Of a DNA stretch of 14,816 nucleotides, positions 1-8,448 are shown piece after piece. The stretch is from Tatlockia sp. (lineage in GTDB: Bacteria > Cyanobacteriota > Cyanobacteriia > Cyanobacteriales > Chroococcidiopsidaceae). Each line of letters begins with the position of its first letter. Position 1 is the first letter of the stretch. The DNA lies in contig JACCVJ010000599.1 in assembly GCA_013698215.1 (NCBI GenBank), positions 1-14,816 on the forward strand. The letters are read 5' to 3'. The position numbers and the translations under genes were made by a program. The notes beneath the pieces are model-generated. The model searched no databases. It was given only the letters and a program-made list of their open reading frames with translations, and was not told where the DNA came from.

Positions 1-246
1 AAGGTAGCATCCCTAAGACCAGATTTAATTTTGCTGGATATTCAGTTACCAAAAGTAGACGGATTTGAAATTGTCCGCAATCTCAAAGCTAGTCCTGATT
101 GGAAACAAATTCCGGTAATTGCTGTTACGGCTATGGCAATGATGGGCGATCGCGATCGCGTTCTGGCGGCGGGGGCTAATGCTTATATGAGCAAACCTTT
201 AGACCTAAACTTGTTAATAGACACAATCCGCGCAATGTTGCCCTAA
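1..246 (+). CDS. Response regulator receiver (CheY-like) domain, 5'-truncated
   Basis: The reading frame is open from the first base of the window, so the gene starts upstream; 81 residues are visible and end at TAA 244-246. They cover the second half of a receiver domain. Visible are the phospho-acceptor Asp in LILLDIQLP (visible residue 13), the switch Thr in AVTAMA (43), and the conserved Lys in MSKPLD (65), followed by the last helix. The protein ends right after the receiver fold. It is therefore either a stand-alone CheY/CheX-type regulator or the C-terminal receiver of a hybrid histidine kinase; the missing N-terminus decides. It would accept a phosphate from a sensor kinase. Two overlapping HIP1 octamers (146-159) lie inside the coding region. 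A hairpin terminator follows directly. Confidence 0.93.
   Translation, partial: KVASLRPDLILLDIQLPKVDGFEIVRNLKASPDWKQIPVIAVTAMAMMGDRDRVLAAGANAYMSKPLDLNLLIDTIRAMLP
146..159. repeat. Overlapping pair of HIP1 octamers (GCGATCGC)
   Basis: Two GCGATCGC copies share two bases here. Roughly twenty more occur in the window, for example near 2198, 3759, 4138, 4285, 4337, 5828, 7164, 8007, 8740, 8831, 9341, 10105, 11343, 12369, 12887, 13220, 13377, 13877, 14408, 14539 and 14699. They lie in both genes and spacers. HIP1 is a known highly iterated palindrome of many cyanobacterial genomes and is the main taxonomic clue here. Confidence 0.9.
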
Positions 247-267
247 ATGTGCGATCGTTAAATAAAA

Positions 268-303
268 AACCAGCCTAGGGTTACTAGCGCTGGTTAATTT
301 TTT
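268..303. terminator. Bidirectional hairpin terminator between convergent genes
   Basis: The arms AACCAGC (268-274) and GCTGGTT (289-295) are perfectly complementary. Inside them CTAG (275-278) can also pair with CTAG (284-287), leaving a 5-nt loop and one bulged C. On the + strand the stem is followed by AATTTTTTT; on the minus strand it is followed by a T-rich run (complement of 261-267). It sits between the stop of the receiver-domain gene and the stop of the PRC-barrel gene, as expected for a terminator serving both. Confidence 0.8.
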
Positions 304-330
304 GAATCAACTTAACTAAAAGATCGATTT

Positions 331-1302
331 TTAATAACCCCCTTCTTCTTCCTCGTATTCTGGGGCTTTAGTTTTCTTAGGTATATTAATAGGTTTTGGC
401 TCATCATCCCAAGCATCGGCTATCAATTCGTCATCGTAATAATTAGGGTTAGATGCCGTCTCAATATACTTTTTGGGTTCGTAGGCGTCTTTGGCTGTGG
501 CTTCACTCCAGTTATCTTCTTCTAAGTCTTCTTCGTATTGAATCGACTCATACTGACGCTGGCGCAATTGTTGCGGTGGCTGACGTTCTTCTAATTCGTA
601 CTCGTAATCGTCTTCATCCCAGGCTTGTTCTACTACGATAGGGCGATTGGTACGCACTTGTTGTTTTGGCGCTTGCAGGGGGACTCCCGTACCTAACTGG
701 TTTTCGGCTTTAGTTGTCGTGGGTGTATAGTAAGCCTCGTCTTCCTCCCGTTCCCAAGGGGCTTTACCGATGCCTAGACGCTCTAATAATCCTACTGTTA
801 ACTGATTTAGCCTTTCTTCCGCTCCCTCGACTACAATCAGCCTATTTGCGCCGCTACTGATAATTTCATCAATCGGCAATTCGTAGGTACTTAATACTTG
901 TTCAGGAATTTGGGGAATACCTAGGGAAGCGATAATTAGCGATGTTATTTTACCACTTTCTGGGTTAAATATAAAACTGCGAACTCTCCCTAGCATTTCG
1001 CCAGTTTCAGTAATTACTTCGTAGTTGATGAGGTTGCTATAAATTTCAACGTCAATGTCTTCAATTACGTCTTCGTTGTCTACTAACAGCACATCGCCGA
1101 TTTTGCGGATGCTACTTAAATACATATATCTTGGCACACCGGAAAAAGCGATTAGGTTGTCTCGTAAGCTTAGAGCTACAACCTCGCGTTGGTCGATATC
1201 TACCCACAGTTGACTTACTAAGCCTAATTGCTTGGCGTTGTCGTCGGTAATCACTTTGGTGTTTAAGATGTCGGAACGTCTGATAATTTGTTCGGAGGTC
1301 AT
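331..1302 (-). CDS. PRC-barrel domain protein with two barrels and an acidic C-terminal tail
   Basis: 323 residues. Residues ~8-80 (RRSDILNTKVI, then VVALSLRD) and ~90-165 (LINYEVITETGEMLGRV, then GKITSLIIAS) read as two consecutive PRC-barrel repeats: short beta-barrels first described in the photosynthetic reaction centre H subunit and in RimM, generally adaptor or binding modules. Residues ~182-323 are low-complexity, rich in Glu, Asp, Tyr, Gln and Pro, and probably disordered. No signal peptide or membrane segment is visible, so it should be cytoplasmic. The start ATG (1300-1302) gives an N-terminus that leads directly into the first barrel. The gene lies 83 bp downstream of smc on the same strand and is probably the last gene of that operon. 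The domain family is fairly sure; the function is unknown. Confidence 0.85.
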   Translation of the reverse strand: MTSEQIIRRSDILNTKVITDDNAKQLGLVSQLWVDIDQREVVALSLRDNLIAFSGVPRYMYLSSIRKIGDVLLVDNEDVIEDIDVEIYSNLINYEVITETGEMLGRVRSFIFNPESGKITSLIIASLGIPQIPEQVLSTYELPIDEIISSGANRLIVVEGAEERLNQLTVGLLERLGIGKAPWEREEDEAYYTPTTTKAENQLGTGVPLQAPKQQVRTNRPIVVEQAWDEDDYEYELEERQPPQQLRQRQYESIQYEEDLEEDNWSEATAKDAYEPKKYIETASNPNYYDDELIADAWDDEPKPINIPKKTKAPEYEEEEGGY

Positions 1303-1385
1303 TGCGCTTGCCGAGTCCTGATCTCGAAATCCGGTTATTTCAATACTATTAATAGCAAATTCTCATCTGTTAAGATGTTCGGCTA

Positions 1386-4300
1386 TTACAACTTGATTCC
1401 CAACACTTGAGTATACGCCCCGCGTGCTTGAGTCACGCCTATAGTACGTTCGGCTGATTCTATCATTGGTCGGCGCAAACTGACGACTATAAATTGCGCT
1501 AGATTCGCTTGTTGTTTAATCATTTTAGCTAATCTTTCTACATTTGCCCCATCTAAAAACATATCGACTTCATCAAAGGCATAAAAGGGCGATGGACGGT
1601 AACGTTGTAAGGCAAAAATAAAGCTTAAAGCTGTAAGTGATTTTTCTCCCCCAGACATGGAAGCTAGGCGTTGTACTGGTTTGCCTTTGGGGTGAGCTAC
1701 TAAGTTTAAGCCGCTATTAAAAGGTTCTTCAATATTATCTAGTTGCAAGTAGCCGTCGCCTTCGGAAAGAATCGCAAAAATGCTTTGAAAGTTCTCGTTT
1801 ACAGCATCAAAGGCTTCTTTAAAGGCTCTTTGACGCAAGGTTGTAAAGTTCTCTATTCGTAATAATAATTCTGTACGTTCGGCGGATAGTGTCTCTAATT
1901 TTTGCGTAAGTTCTTCTAAGCGCGTGTTGGTGCGATCGTATTCTTCTAACGCCAGCATATTTACAGGCTCCATTGCTTCTAAACGTTTGGCAGTTAGTTT
2001 CAATTCTTTTTGTAGTTGTTCTAAATCTATCTCTATTGGTACTTGCGGTAATGGTTGGGGTAACTCGGCTTGTTGTAACTTTGCTTTTAGTTCTAATAGT
2101 TGTTGCTGCTTTGTTATTTGGGTTTCTTGCTGTTTTTGTTGTTGCCATTCTAGTTGACTATGGGCTAAATGTTGGGCGCGCAATTGTTGTTCTGTGCGAT
2201 CGCGCTCGGTTTTTTCGGCGGTCAATTGTTGGCTTACTTGACTTAAAGATGTCCTAACTTGGGTGATTTGGGTAGAAGTCGCTAATAGTTGACGATCAAT
2301 TTCGGCAATTTGAGCAGCCGCCAGTATTTCTTGCTGCTGATATTCTTCTTTGCTAGCAATACTGGCGGCGATGGATTCTTGCAGACGCGATTTTTGCACT
2401 CCGATGTCTTTAATTTTTCCTTCCGCTTGTCTTAATACCTGTTCTTTTACTTGCAATTGTTGCTCTTTGGTCTTAATTACTGCTTGAATTTCCTGCCAAA
2501 GACTATTTGTTTGCGAGTTCTCTAATTCGGTTAATGCTAGTTTTTGTTGTTGCAGTGTAGCTTCTTGCTGGGGCAGTTCTTGCTCTAAAACTTGCAACCG
2601 AGTTTGAGCCTTAACTAATTGTTCGGTAGTTTGGGCATTTTGAACTGCCGTTTGCGCTAGTTGCTGGCTTAAGTTAGTAATCTCTTTGCTAAGTTGTTCG
2701 CAGTTAAGCTGCTTTTCTCGCCTTTGTTGGCGCATTTCTGTTATTTCTTGACTTTGCTGCTTAGTTTTGGCTAGAAGTATGTTGATTACTTGAGTACAAC
2801 GCTCTAATATTTGCGTAATATCTTGCAGGCGATTTTTTAACTGGGTAATTTCCGATGATTCCGTTGCCTCTCCTCTCCCAAAATGCAAGCTCGAACGCTG
2901 GTTACTCATTCCCCCAGTCATTGCGCCGCTAGTTTCTAATAATTCCCCGTCTAACGTCACAATCCGATGCTGTCCCAAATAACCCCGCGCTGCTTCTAAG
3001 GTGGCAAATACTACCGTATTACCAAACACATAGGCAAAGATATTTTGATATTTGCCTTCGCATTCCAGCAAATTTATCGCGTAATCTACAAACCCATTCG
3101 CATAGCCCAAGGCTACAGTAGGCGAAAACCGCCCAGATTGAATCTTATTTAAAGGTAAAAATGTGATTCTCCCAGCTTTTTTTTGCTTCAACAACTCAAT
3201 AGCTGCCGCCGCTACTAAGTCATCTTCTACTACCAACTGTCCTAACCTTCCTCCGGCGGCGGTTTCTAAGGCTAATTGATACCGGGGTTCAACCTTTCCT
3301 AATTGGGCAACTAATCCACAAACACCACTTAAACCCGATTGTAAAATAACTTTAGTGGCGAAAGTTCCTTGAACGGCTTGAACGGCTTGAACTTGTGCTT
3401 CTAATTGGTCTAAATTACGTTGTTTTTCTCTTTGTTCTAAGAGCAATCTATTTTGTGTTTGCTGCTGAATCTGTAATTCTTGTTCTCCTGCTGCCAAGGT
3501 TTTTAATAATAATTCAGCTTCCCCAGTAAATGTTAGCGATTCTGCCTCTAAATTACTAAGCTGGTCTTTTTTATAGGCTATTTGCGGCTCTAGGGTAGAA
3601 ATTAATTGAGTTTGGTCACTAACTTGTTTATTTAACTGATTGTGACGCTCGTTTAACTTCGCTTGTTCTGTACGTTGGGGTTCGATAATTTTCAGTAAAG
3701 CCTCAACCTGACGGCTTAGAGCGGTTTGTTGCTGTACCAACTCATCACCAGCATAGGCGATCGCATTTGCTGATTCTCGGCTTTGTTCTAAAGCAATTTT
3801 TGCCTCTAGTTGTGCTAAACGTAAGGCGGCAATAGCTTTAGTTTCTAATACTTCTTGTTCTTTAATAATTTGGCTAAAAAGATGCTGATTTGACTTGACT
3901 TCTTCATTTTTTCGGGATATTCTGACTGTGATATTGTTTGCGGCGTGTTCTAACTCCTGTCTGCGTAAGTGGAGTTGTTTTTGCTCGGCTTCGTAGGTAG
4001 CTAAGGTAGACTGTAACTGTAAAAGTTCGGCTTCTCCCAAGGCTTTGACGCGCTGGTTGAGTAAGTCAAGTTGGGTGGTAGAAGTTCTAATTTGTAGCTG
4101 ACTATCGGCAAGCTGAGTAGTTAATTCGGCGATAATGCGATCGCCTTGTTGTAGTTGTTCTACAATTTGCTGTTGTAGAGCTTGGAGATGTCGCCACTGT
4201 AGCACCGTTTCCCATTGTTGCTTTTGAGCGAAGTCAGCGCGGAGCCTTTGGTATTTCTCAGCTTTGAGCCTGTCGGACGACAAGCGATCGCGTTGAATAA

Positions 4301-4904
4301 TTAATTCTTTCTCAACGATTTGACAGCGTTCAATGCGATCGCGTACTTCTTCCAAAGTATCTTTGGCTTGAATAATTTTGCGATCAAAGTTAGCAACCCC
4401 TGCTAGTTCGTCAATAATTTCTCTCCGCTCTTTAGCATTCATAGAAATAATGCTAGTCACGTCGCCTTGCAGCACTACATTGTAGCCTTCAGGATAAATC
4501 CGCAATTGCGATAACTGAGCGTGTAACTGAGTTAAAGTACAAGCTTCGTCATTGATGTAATAGTTTGAAGTATAAGTATCTTGCTTAGTGACTCGGAGGC
4601 GGCGCGTAACGCTCCATTCGGTAGAAGTATTTTGCTGCTCGTCGCTGATATCAAAGGTAACAGTAACACTAGCTTCTGCTTTACCGCGATTGCCTTGATT
4701 GTGGTTAACTAGATCGGGTAAGCGCTCGGCTCTCATCCCTTTAGAACTAGCAAGACCAAGGGCAAATAATAAAGCATCAAGAATATTAGATTTACCCGAA
4801 CCATTGGGGCCAGAAACCACTGTAAAACCTGGCAATAATGGAACTGTCGTTGTACCGCCAAAGGATTTAAAATGCGAGAGTTCCAGGCGCTTGACATACA
4901 CCAT
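1386..4904 (-). CDS. smc: Chromosome segregation/condensation ATPase SMC
   Basis: 1172 residues, normal length for a bacterial SMC. The N-terminal head has Walker A GPNGSGKS (32-39). Long Gln/Glu/Leu-rich coiled coils (~180-510 and ~680-1010) flank the hinge (~520-665, with GVCGLVAQLGKV and the Gly-rich LETAAGGRLG). The C-terminal head carries the ABC signature MSGGEKS (1083-1089) and Walker B FYAFDEVD (1107-1114), with the catalytic Glu at 1112. The protein folds back on itself, dimerises through the hinge and, with ScpA/ScpB kleisin partners not present here, organises and compacts newly replicated DNA. The start MVYVKRLELSHFKSFG matches the usual SMC N-terminus. The signature opens with Met rather than the common Leu, and Walker B continues MFLDGANV instead of the frequent AALDDANV; both look like tolerated variants. 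A 9-bp tandem repeat lies just before the hinge. Confidence 0.97.
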   Translation of the reverse strand: MVYVKRLELSHFKSFGGTTTVPLLPGFTVVSGPNGSGKSNILDALLFALGLASSKGMRAERLPDLVNHNQGNRGKAEASVTVTFDISDEQQNTSTEWSVTRRLRVTKQDTYTSNYYINDEACTLTQLHAQLSQLRIYPEGYNVVLQGDVTSIISMNAKERREIIDELAGVANFDRKIIQAKDTLEEVRDRIERCQIVEKELIIQRDRLSSDRLKAEKYQRLRADFAQKQQWETVLQWRHLQALQQQIVEQLQQGDRIIAELTTQLADSQLQIRTSTTQLDLLNQRVKALGEAELLQLQSTLATYEAEQKQLHLRRQELEHAANNITVRISRKNEEVKSNQHLFSQIIKEQEVLETKAIAALRLAQLEAKIALEQSRESANAIAYAGDELVQQQTALSRQVEALLKIIEPQRTEQAKLNERHNQLNKQVSDQTQLISTLEPQIAYKKDQLSNLEAESLTFTGEAELLLKTLAAGEQELQIQQQTQNRLLLEQREKQRNLDQLEAQVQAVQAVQGTFATKVILQSGLSGVCGLVAQLGKVEPRYQLALETAAGGRLGQLVVEDDLVAAAAIELLKQKKAGRITFLPLNKIQSGRFSPTVALGYANGFVDYAINLLECEGKYQNIFAYVFGNTVVFATLEAARGYLGQHRIVTLDGELLETSGAMTGGMSNQRSSLHFGRGEATESSEITQLKNRLQDITQILERCTQVINILLAKTKQQSQEITEMRQQRREKQLNCEQLSKEITNLSQQLAQTAVQNAQTTEQLVKAQTRLQVLEQELPQQEATLQQQKLALTELENSQTNSLWQEIQAVIKTKEQQLQVKEQVLRQAEGKIKDIGVQKSRLQESIAASIASKEEYQQQEILAAAQIAEIDRQLLATSTQITQVRTSLSQVSQQLTAEKTERDRTEQQLRAQHLAHSQLEWQQQKQQETQITKQQQLLELKAKLQQAELPQPLPQVPIEIDLEQLQKELKLTAKRLEAMEPVNMLALEEYDRTNTRLEELTQKLETLSAERTELLLRIENFTTLRQRAFKEAFDAVNENFQSIFAILSEGDGYLQLDNIEEPFNSGLNLVAHPKGKPVQRLASMSGGEKSLTALSFIFALQRYRPSPFYAFDEVDMFLDGANVERLAKMIKQQANLAQFIVVSLRRPMIESAERTIGVTQARGAYTQVLGIKL
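3368..3392. repeat. 9-bp tandem repeat (2.8 copies) inside smc
   Basis: CTTGAACGG is repeated directly (3368-3376, 3377-3385, then CTTGAAC). On the coding strand it encodes the tripeptide repeat VQAVQAVQ at the end of the first coiled coil, just before the hinge. It keeps the reading frame and would alter coiled-coil length by three residues per unit. Confidence 0.75.
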
Positions 4905-5016
4905 AGGCGCTGGTTAGATTTTTGCTTAGGGTATTAGTAGTTAAACACCTTAGCATGGTTGGCTCTATGCAGCTAGACCTTTGCTGACTTTAGGGCAAGA
5001 TGTTAGAGGTACTTGT

Positions 5017-5658
5017 TTAAACCCTACGCTCGTGTAAGTAGGTAAATACTGATTTGTCGCCAATGTCTGGAGGAATTGGTTGTACGGCTTTACGAAGGGC
5101 AAATACACAAAATAAAACAGCCCAGGTAGCCAGCATTAATTTTTCTCCAGCAACAGGTATAAGATTTAACAGATGTCCTAACAACAAAACTGGAACTAAA
5201 GGCGTAAGAAATTTTGTTTCTAACCGATAAAAACAAAAGGCTTCCTTGAAGTAGATACCCGTCAAAGCTGCAAAAGTAAACCCAACTCCGAATAAAGCCA
5301 ATGGTTGATGATAAAGAGTTGTAGCCAAAGGTGCGTGACTAGAAATTGTCCAAAAAACTGCACTCGTTGTCCCGATCGCCCAAAAGATTTGTAATACTCG
5401 GTGCAGTACCGCAAGATAAATGTGTATTGTTAGCAAACTAACGCCTAAACCCAAGCTAAAGCAGAAAAACAAAGGCTGTAGTAAGGACAAATTATTAGGT
5501 TGTAAAAGAGTGATTGCACTTCCTAGGGCAAAACTAAGGGCAGCAATACCCAAACCTGTACGATAAATAATTACACTGGTGCGGTCGCCTTTATCGATAG
5601 TAAAATCGCCAAACTGCCCTGGATAAATTATTGATTCTGGTGCTACTTGGTTAATCAT
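5017..5658 (-). CDS. Integral membrane protein, DUF2301-like
   Basis: 213 residues, strongly hydrophobic, with about five or six membrane segments (near residues 33-52, 57-75, 80-105, 112-132, 150-168 and 175-188). The soluble N-terminus contains GDFTIDKGDRTSVIIYRTGLG and the C-terminus ends in a short charged stretch (FTYLHERRV). From memory, the N-terminal GDRTSVIIYRTGLG pattern fits the DUF2301 family of uncharacterised cyanobacterial and plant membrane proteins; I could not check this. No catalytic motif is visible. The start ATG is 6 nt after the TGA of the upstream phosphatase gene, so the two are probably translated from one mRNA; smc begins 112 nt further on. The function is unknown. 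Confidence 0.82.
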   Translation of the reverse strand: MINQVAPESIIYPGQFGDFTIDKGDRTSVIIYRTGLGIAALSFALGSAITLLQPNNLSLLQPLFFCFSLGLGVSLLTIHIYLAVLHRVLQIFWAIGTTSAVFWTISSHAPLATTLYHQPLALFGVGFTFAALTGIYFKEAFCFYRLETKFLTPLVPVLLLGHLLNLIPVAGEKLMLATWAVLFCVFALRKAVQPIPPDIGDKSVFTYLHERRV

Positions 5659-5664
5659 ATTTTC

Positions 5665-7041
5665 TCAGTGAATTTGCATAACAACTAAAGTCATGTCGTC
5701 AGTATTTTGACTATCAGTACCGATAAATTGGCGAACTTTGTCAAACAGATATTCTAAAATTGATTGAGGTGCTAAAGAATGCTTGCAAGCCCACCCAAAA
5801 GCCCTGATTAAGTTTTCCTCATCAAAGCGATCGCCATTTTGACTAGCTGCATCGGTAAAGCCATCGGTGTAATAAATAATTGTATCTCCACTGCGTAATT
5901 GAACTTGAGCATTTTCATACTGATTATGAGCATCAAGCCCGATTAACATTCCCAACGTATCAAGACGCTTGATAGTTTTGGTTGCAGCGTGCCACAATAA
6001 CGGTGGATTATGAGCGGCGTTACTATAGGTCAAAATCTGCGTATCAGGATCGTACTCTGAGCAAAACAGCGTGACAAATCGATGAGAATTTTCTAAATCT
6101 GCATACATTACCCGATTTAAGTGTTGCAAAATTCGGGCTGGAGAATGACCATTTAGCACTTCTCCTCTCAGCATTCCCCGTGTCATAGTCATAATTAGTC
6201 CTGCCGGAACTCCTTTACCCATCACATCGCCAATTACCAACGCCCAGCAATCAGATTGGGGAACTAATTTTTTTTGTCCGTTGTGGCTAGTAGGAATAAA
6301 ATCATAATAGTCTCCACCTACGCGATTAGCTGGTTGACAGAAAGCAGCTAAAGATACACCAGGAATAGTTGGACATTGACGAGGTAGTAATTGTAATTGA
6401 ATTTCTGCCCCAATTTCTAATTCTCGATCTAAACGTTCTTTTTTGCGTAATTCTATAGTAAGTTCGCCATTTTCGATAGCTACGGCGGTTTGGTCGGCTA
6501 TTAGGCGCACCAGCTTTTGTCGCTCTTCCGTCCAATTGTATTGGGGATTATTGCTAAAAACATACAATCTACCTCTTTCTGCCTGTTTGACTAAAATACT
6601 CGTACCAAACAACTGCCTATCTCCCCCCAATTGGCTGCTAACTTGAGCGTCCATAGTGGCGGTGGCTGGTACTAATTGGGCAGAAGTCAAAGAGGCTGTA
6701 ACTACATTAATAGCTGTTTCTAAGGCTTTACGAATTATTTTTTGCTGATTGCTATCTTGGCAATGTAATTGTTCTAACTTTACTTGACCGTTGGGTTTAT
6801 ATAATATCAATGCACCAACCTCTGCATCAGTTACCCGCGTTGCCATCAGCGGAATTAATTCTAAAAACTGATTAAGATTGTTGAAGCTTCGCAGCGCAAA
6901 ACCTAAAGAGCTTAGTAAGTCTTGGATTTTATGTTGTTCTCGATGCAGACGCGCCACCAATTCTTTTAATGCCAAAACTGGGTTTATCTCTGTAGGCACA
7001 TTGTTAAGGTCAGTAGGTTGTTGAGATGGCGGTTGAGGCAC
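5665..7041 (-). CDS. GAF domain plus PP2C (SpoIIE/RsbU-type) serine/threonine phosphatase
   Basis: 458 residues. A GAF-like sensor module spans ~45-195, a charged helical linker ~195-215 (TIELRKKERLDRELEIGAEI), and the PP2C/SpoIIE catalytic domain ~225-458. Metal-binding motifs are intact: GGDYYD (242-247), IGDVMGKG (270-277), YYTDGFTDA (390-398) and the closing TDDMTLVV (447-454). Proteins of this class remove phosphate from serine on anti-sigma-factor antagonists (RsbU/SpoIIE type). In cyanobacteria, homologues such as Synechocystis Slr2031 have a similar length and have been called RsbU; close orthology is plausible but unproven. The GAF domain would bind a small ligand or a partner. It is the first gene of a likely operon with the DUF2301-like protein, smc and the PRC-barrel gene. 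No anti-sigma factor or STAS antagonist is encoded in the window, so the substrate is unknown. Confidence 0.92.
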   Translation of the reverse strand: MPQPPSQQPTDLNNVPTEINPVLALKELVARLHREQHKIQDLLSSLGFALRSFNNLNQFLELIPLMATRVTDAEVGALILYKPNGQVKLEQLHCQDSNQQKIIRKALETAINVVTASLTSAQLVPATATMDAQVSSQLGGDRQLFGTSILVKQAERGRLYVFSNNPQYNWTEERQKLVRLIADQTAVAIENGELTIELRKKERLDRELEIGAEIQLQLLPRQCPTIPGVSLAAFCQPANRVGGDYYDFIPTSHNGQKKLVPQSDCWALVIGDVMGKGVPAGLIMTMTRGMLRGEVLNGHSPARILQHLNRVMYADLENSHRFVTLFCSEYDPDTQILTYSNAAHNPPLLWHAATKTIKRLDTLGMLIGLDAHNQYENAQVQLRSGDTIIYYTDGFTDAASQNGDRFDEENLIRAFGWACKHSLAPQSILEYLFDKVRQFIGTDSQNTDDMTLVVMQIH

Positions 7042-7136
7042 AGAAATTAGGCTTCCATTAAGAATGCTGTTTTGAGTGCGGTGAACTCAGTAATTAAGAT
7101 TAACTTAACTTAAGTTTTTGCAGTGCTAAGTCAAAG

Positions 7137-7142
7137 ATTATA
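7137..7142 (-). promoter_or_regulatory. Candidate -10 box for the phosphatase-smc operon
   Basis: A perfect TATAAT reads on the minus strand, about 95 nt before the phosphatase ATG. No convincing -35 hexamer lies 16-18 nt upstream. The leader between it and the gene contains the 10-bp palindrome AACTTAAGTT (7107-7116) beside another AACTTA copy, possibly a regulator site. This is a plausible promoter based on one element only. Confidence 0.4.
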
Positions 7143-7189
7143 GCGTAGGCTGTCAGAGTTGACGCGATCGCAATTTTTAAATTATTTAT

Positions 7190-7822
7190 CTAGAGTCTTG
7201 TTTGTCCGACTACAGTAGGAGCCTCAACTACCAAATTTAGGAGATCGCTATGAACTGTTAATATCGGTTGACCAATATTTAATTCTGCAAAAGGGCTAGT
7301 AGTTGGGATTTCTAAGTTAGAACTAACTAAACCAAAATTTGATTCAACAAAGGCAGGAAATATTAACAAATTACTGTCTTTGCAACTAAAAGCTGAGGCG
7401 CTGAGTTTTAGAGGTAAACCAAAGCTTTGACGCTGGTAGTTGAATTTACACAACAAATTATCTGATTGACTTACAGTGACGCTACTTGCTTCCCAACTAA
7501 ATTGGGCTAATTCTTTAGGTAAGCCCCAAACTTCTCGCCCACCAGCCACCGAGTCAGGATTATCTACATAAATATGCGAAACCCAGCCACCAAATTTACC
7601 TTTATAGCTCAAAAAGCCAGCAATAATAATTAGTTCGCTGTATTCTAATACAGAACCAGAACTGTACTTAGATAAATAAACCCCACCAATAGTTTTACCA
7701 GGCAGGACGGAAACAATATTTAACTCCGCAGGAATTAGGGGGCGTACTCGCGCCATGTCTAATAACTGCAAAGTGACAAAAGCATCGCCTTTTAATGTCC
7801 AAGGAGGCTGGGGATAGGTCAT
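7190..7822 (-). CDS. Acetoacetate decarboxylase-like superfamily protein
   Basis: 210 residues, somewhat shorter than classical acetoacetate decarboxylase (~245). The family core is clear: RVRPLIPAEL (25-34), LEYSELIIIAG (59-69, with the conserved active-site Glu at 63), and GGREVWGLPKELAQF (94-108). Lys103 aligns with the Schiff-base lysine (K115 of the clostridial enzyme), but the next residue, the lysine that lowers its pKa there (K116), is Glu104. Schiff-base chemistry on a beta-keto or related substrate is therefore possible, but true acetoacetate decarboxylation is doubtful. There is no signal peptide. The ATG is only 2 nt after the stop of the upstream exported-protein gene, so the two are tightly coupled. 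The physiological role is unknown. Confidence 0.85.
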   Translation of the reverse strand: MTYPQPPWTLKGDAFVTLQLLDMARVRPLIPAELNIVSVLPGKTIGGVYLSKYSSGSVLEYSELIIIAGFLSYKGKFGGWVSHIYVDNPDSVAGGREVWGLPKELAQFSWEASSVTVSQSDNLLCKFNYQRQSFGLPLKLSASAFSCKDSNLLIFPAFVESNFGLVSSNLEIPTTSPFAELNIGQPILTVHSDLLNLVVEAPTVVGQTRL

Positions 7823-7824
7823 TT

Positions 7825-8424
7825 TTAAAGTTTCAACCTCTGTGCGTCGCCAGGGCGGGGCGGAAGCGGTGTTGACGTGGGGGCGGGAATCTGAGGATTT
7901 GCCCTACCAGAGGGGCTAGTAGCAGCCCGTGTGTTTTGATTAAATAAGCTAACTATAACTTGCACTAATTCATTGCGCTGTTTGCGGTTAAGGCGGGTAA
8001 TTACCGCGCGATCGCCTTCTAGGGGATTTGTCAACAAAGTAACGTTTCCCGGATACGCTACTTCATCTATTAGCTCGTTAGCGCCTAAATAGTCAGCTAA
8101 AGTTAATTTCCAATCAAGTCTATAACCGGGGGCGCGTCCTTTGAGATATAGATGATATTGCAGCAAACGAGTAACTAAAGTATTGTCTGCGGCTACTTTT
8201 TTCGTATCTTTGCTGACATACTTATTTTCTAAAGGTAGATTTGGCAACCTTTGATAAACTTGCATCCCAAACTCTTGAGGTCTAGCACTTTGAGCAAAAC
8301 TCGGTGCAATATTACCAGTAGCTAAAAAGCTGGGGGTAATATTTAGCGACGTGCCTAACACTATTAAGCCTGTTGTGCAGGCGAGAATAAATAGCGATAA
8401 AGGCGATTTTTTTTGCCTATTCAC
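7825..8424 (-). CDS. Predicted exported protein of unknown function
   Basis: 199 residues starting at GTG (8422-8424), chosen because AGGGG lies about 9 nt upstream on the minus strand. The N-terminus (MNRQKKS, then LFILACTTGLIVLG) is a positively charged segment followed by a hydrophobic stretch, and SFAQSA near residue 43-48 resembles a signal-peptidase site; a retained membrane anchor is the alternative. The middle part (~50-165) is a compact, partly charged region containing RLLQYHLYLKGRAPGYRLDWK and TRLNRKQRNELVQVIVSLF. The last ~30 residues are rich in Pro, Ser and Thr, typical of a flexible tail. I do not recognise a named domain. It lies 24 nt after rpoZ and 2 nt before the decarboxylase-like gene, apparently in one operon, and would act in the periplasm or at a membrane. 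Confidence 0.82.
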   Translation of the reverse strand: MNRQKKSPLSLFILACTTGLIVLGTSLNITPSFLATGNIAPSFAQSARPQEFGMQVYQRLPNLPLENKYVSKDTKKVAADNTLVTRLLQYHLYLKGRAPGYRLDWKLTLADYLGANELIDEVAYPGNVTLLTNPLEGDRAVITRLNRKQRNELVQVIVSLFNQNTRAATSPSGRANPQIPAPTSTPLPPRPGDAQRLKL

Positions 8425-8448
8425 AATTTTCTGCCCCTAAACGTATCT

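Noticed and set aside
1924..2257. Cys/Ser/Val-rich open frames on the + strand inside smc
   Set aside because: They are antisense shadows of the Gln-rich coiled coil; low-complexity composition and no start context.
3368..3392. Tandem repeat in smc as a CRISPR-like or phase-variation element
   Set aside because: Under three copies of a 9-bp unit that stays in frame; repeat number changes would not switch the gene off.
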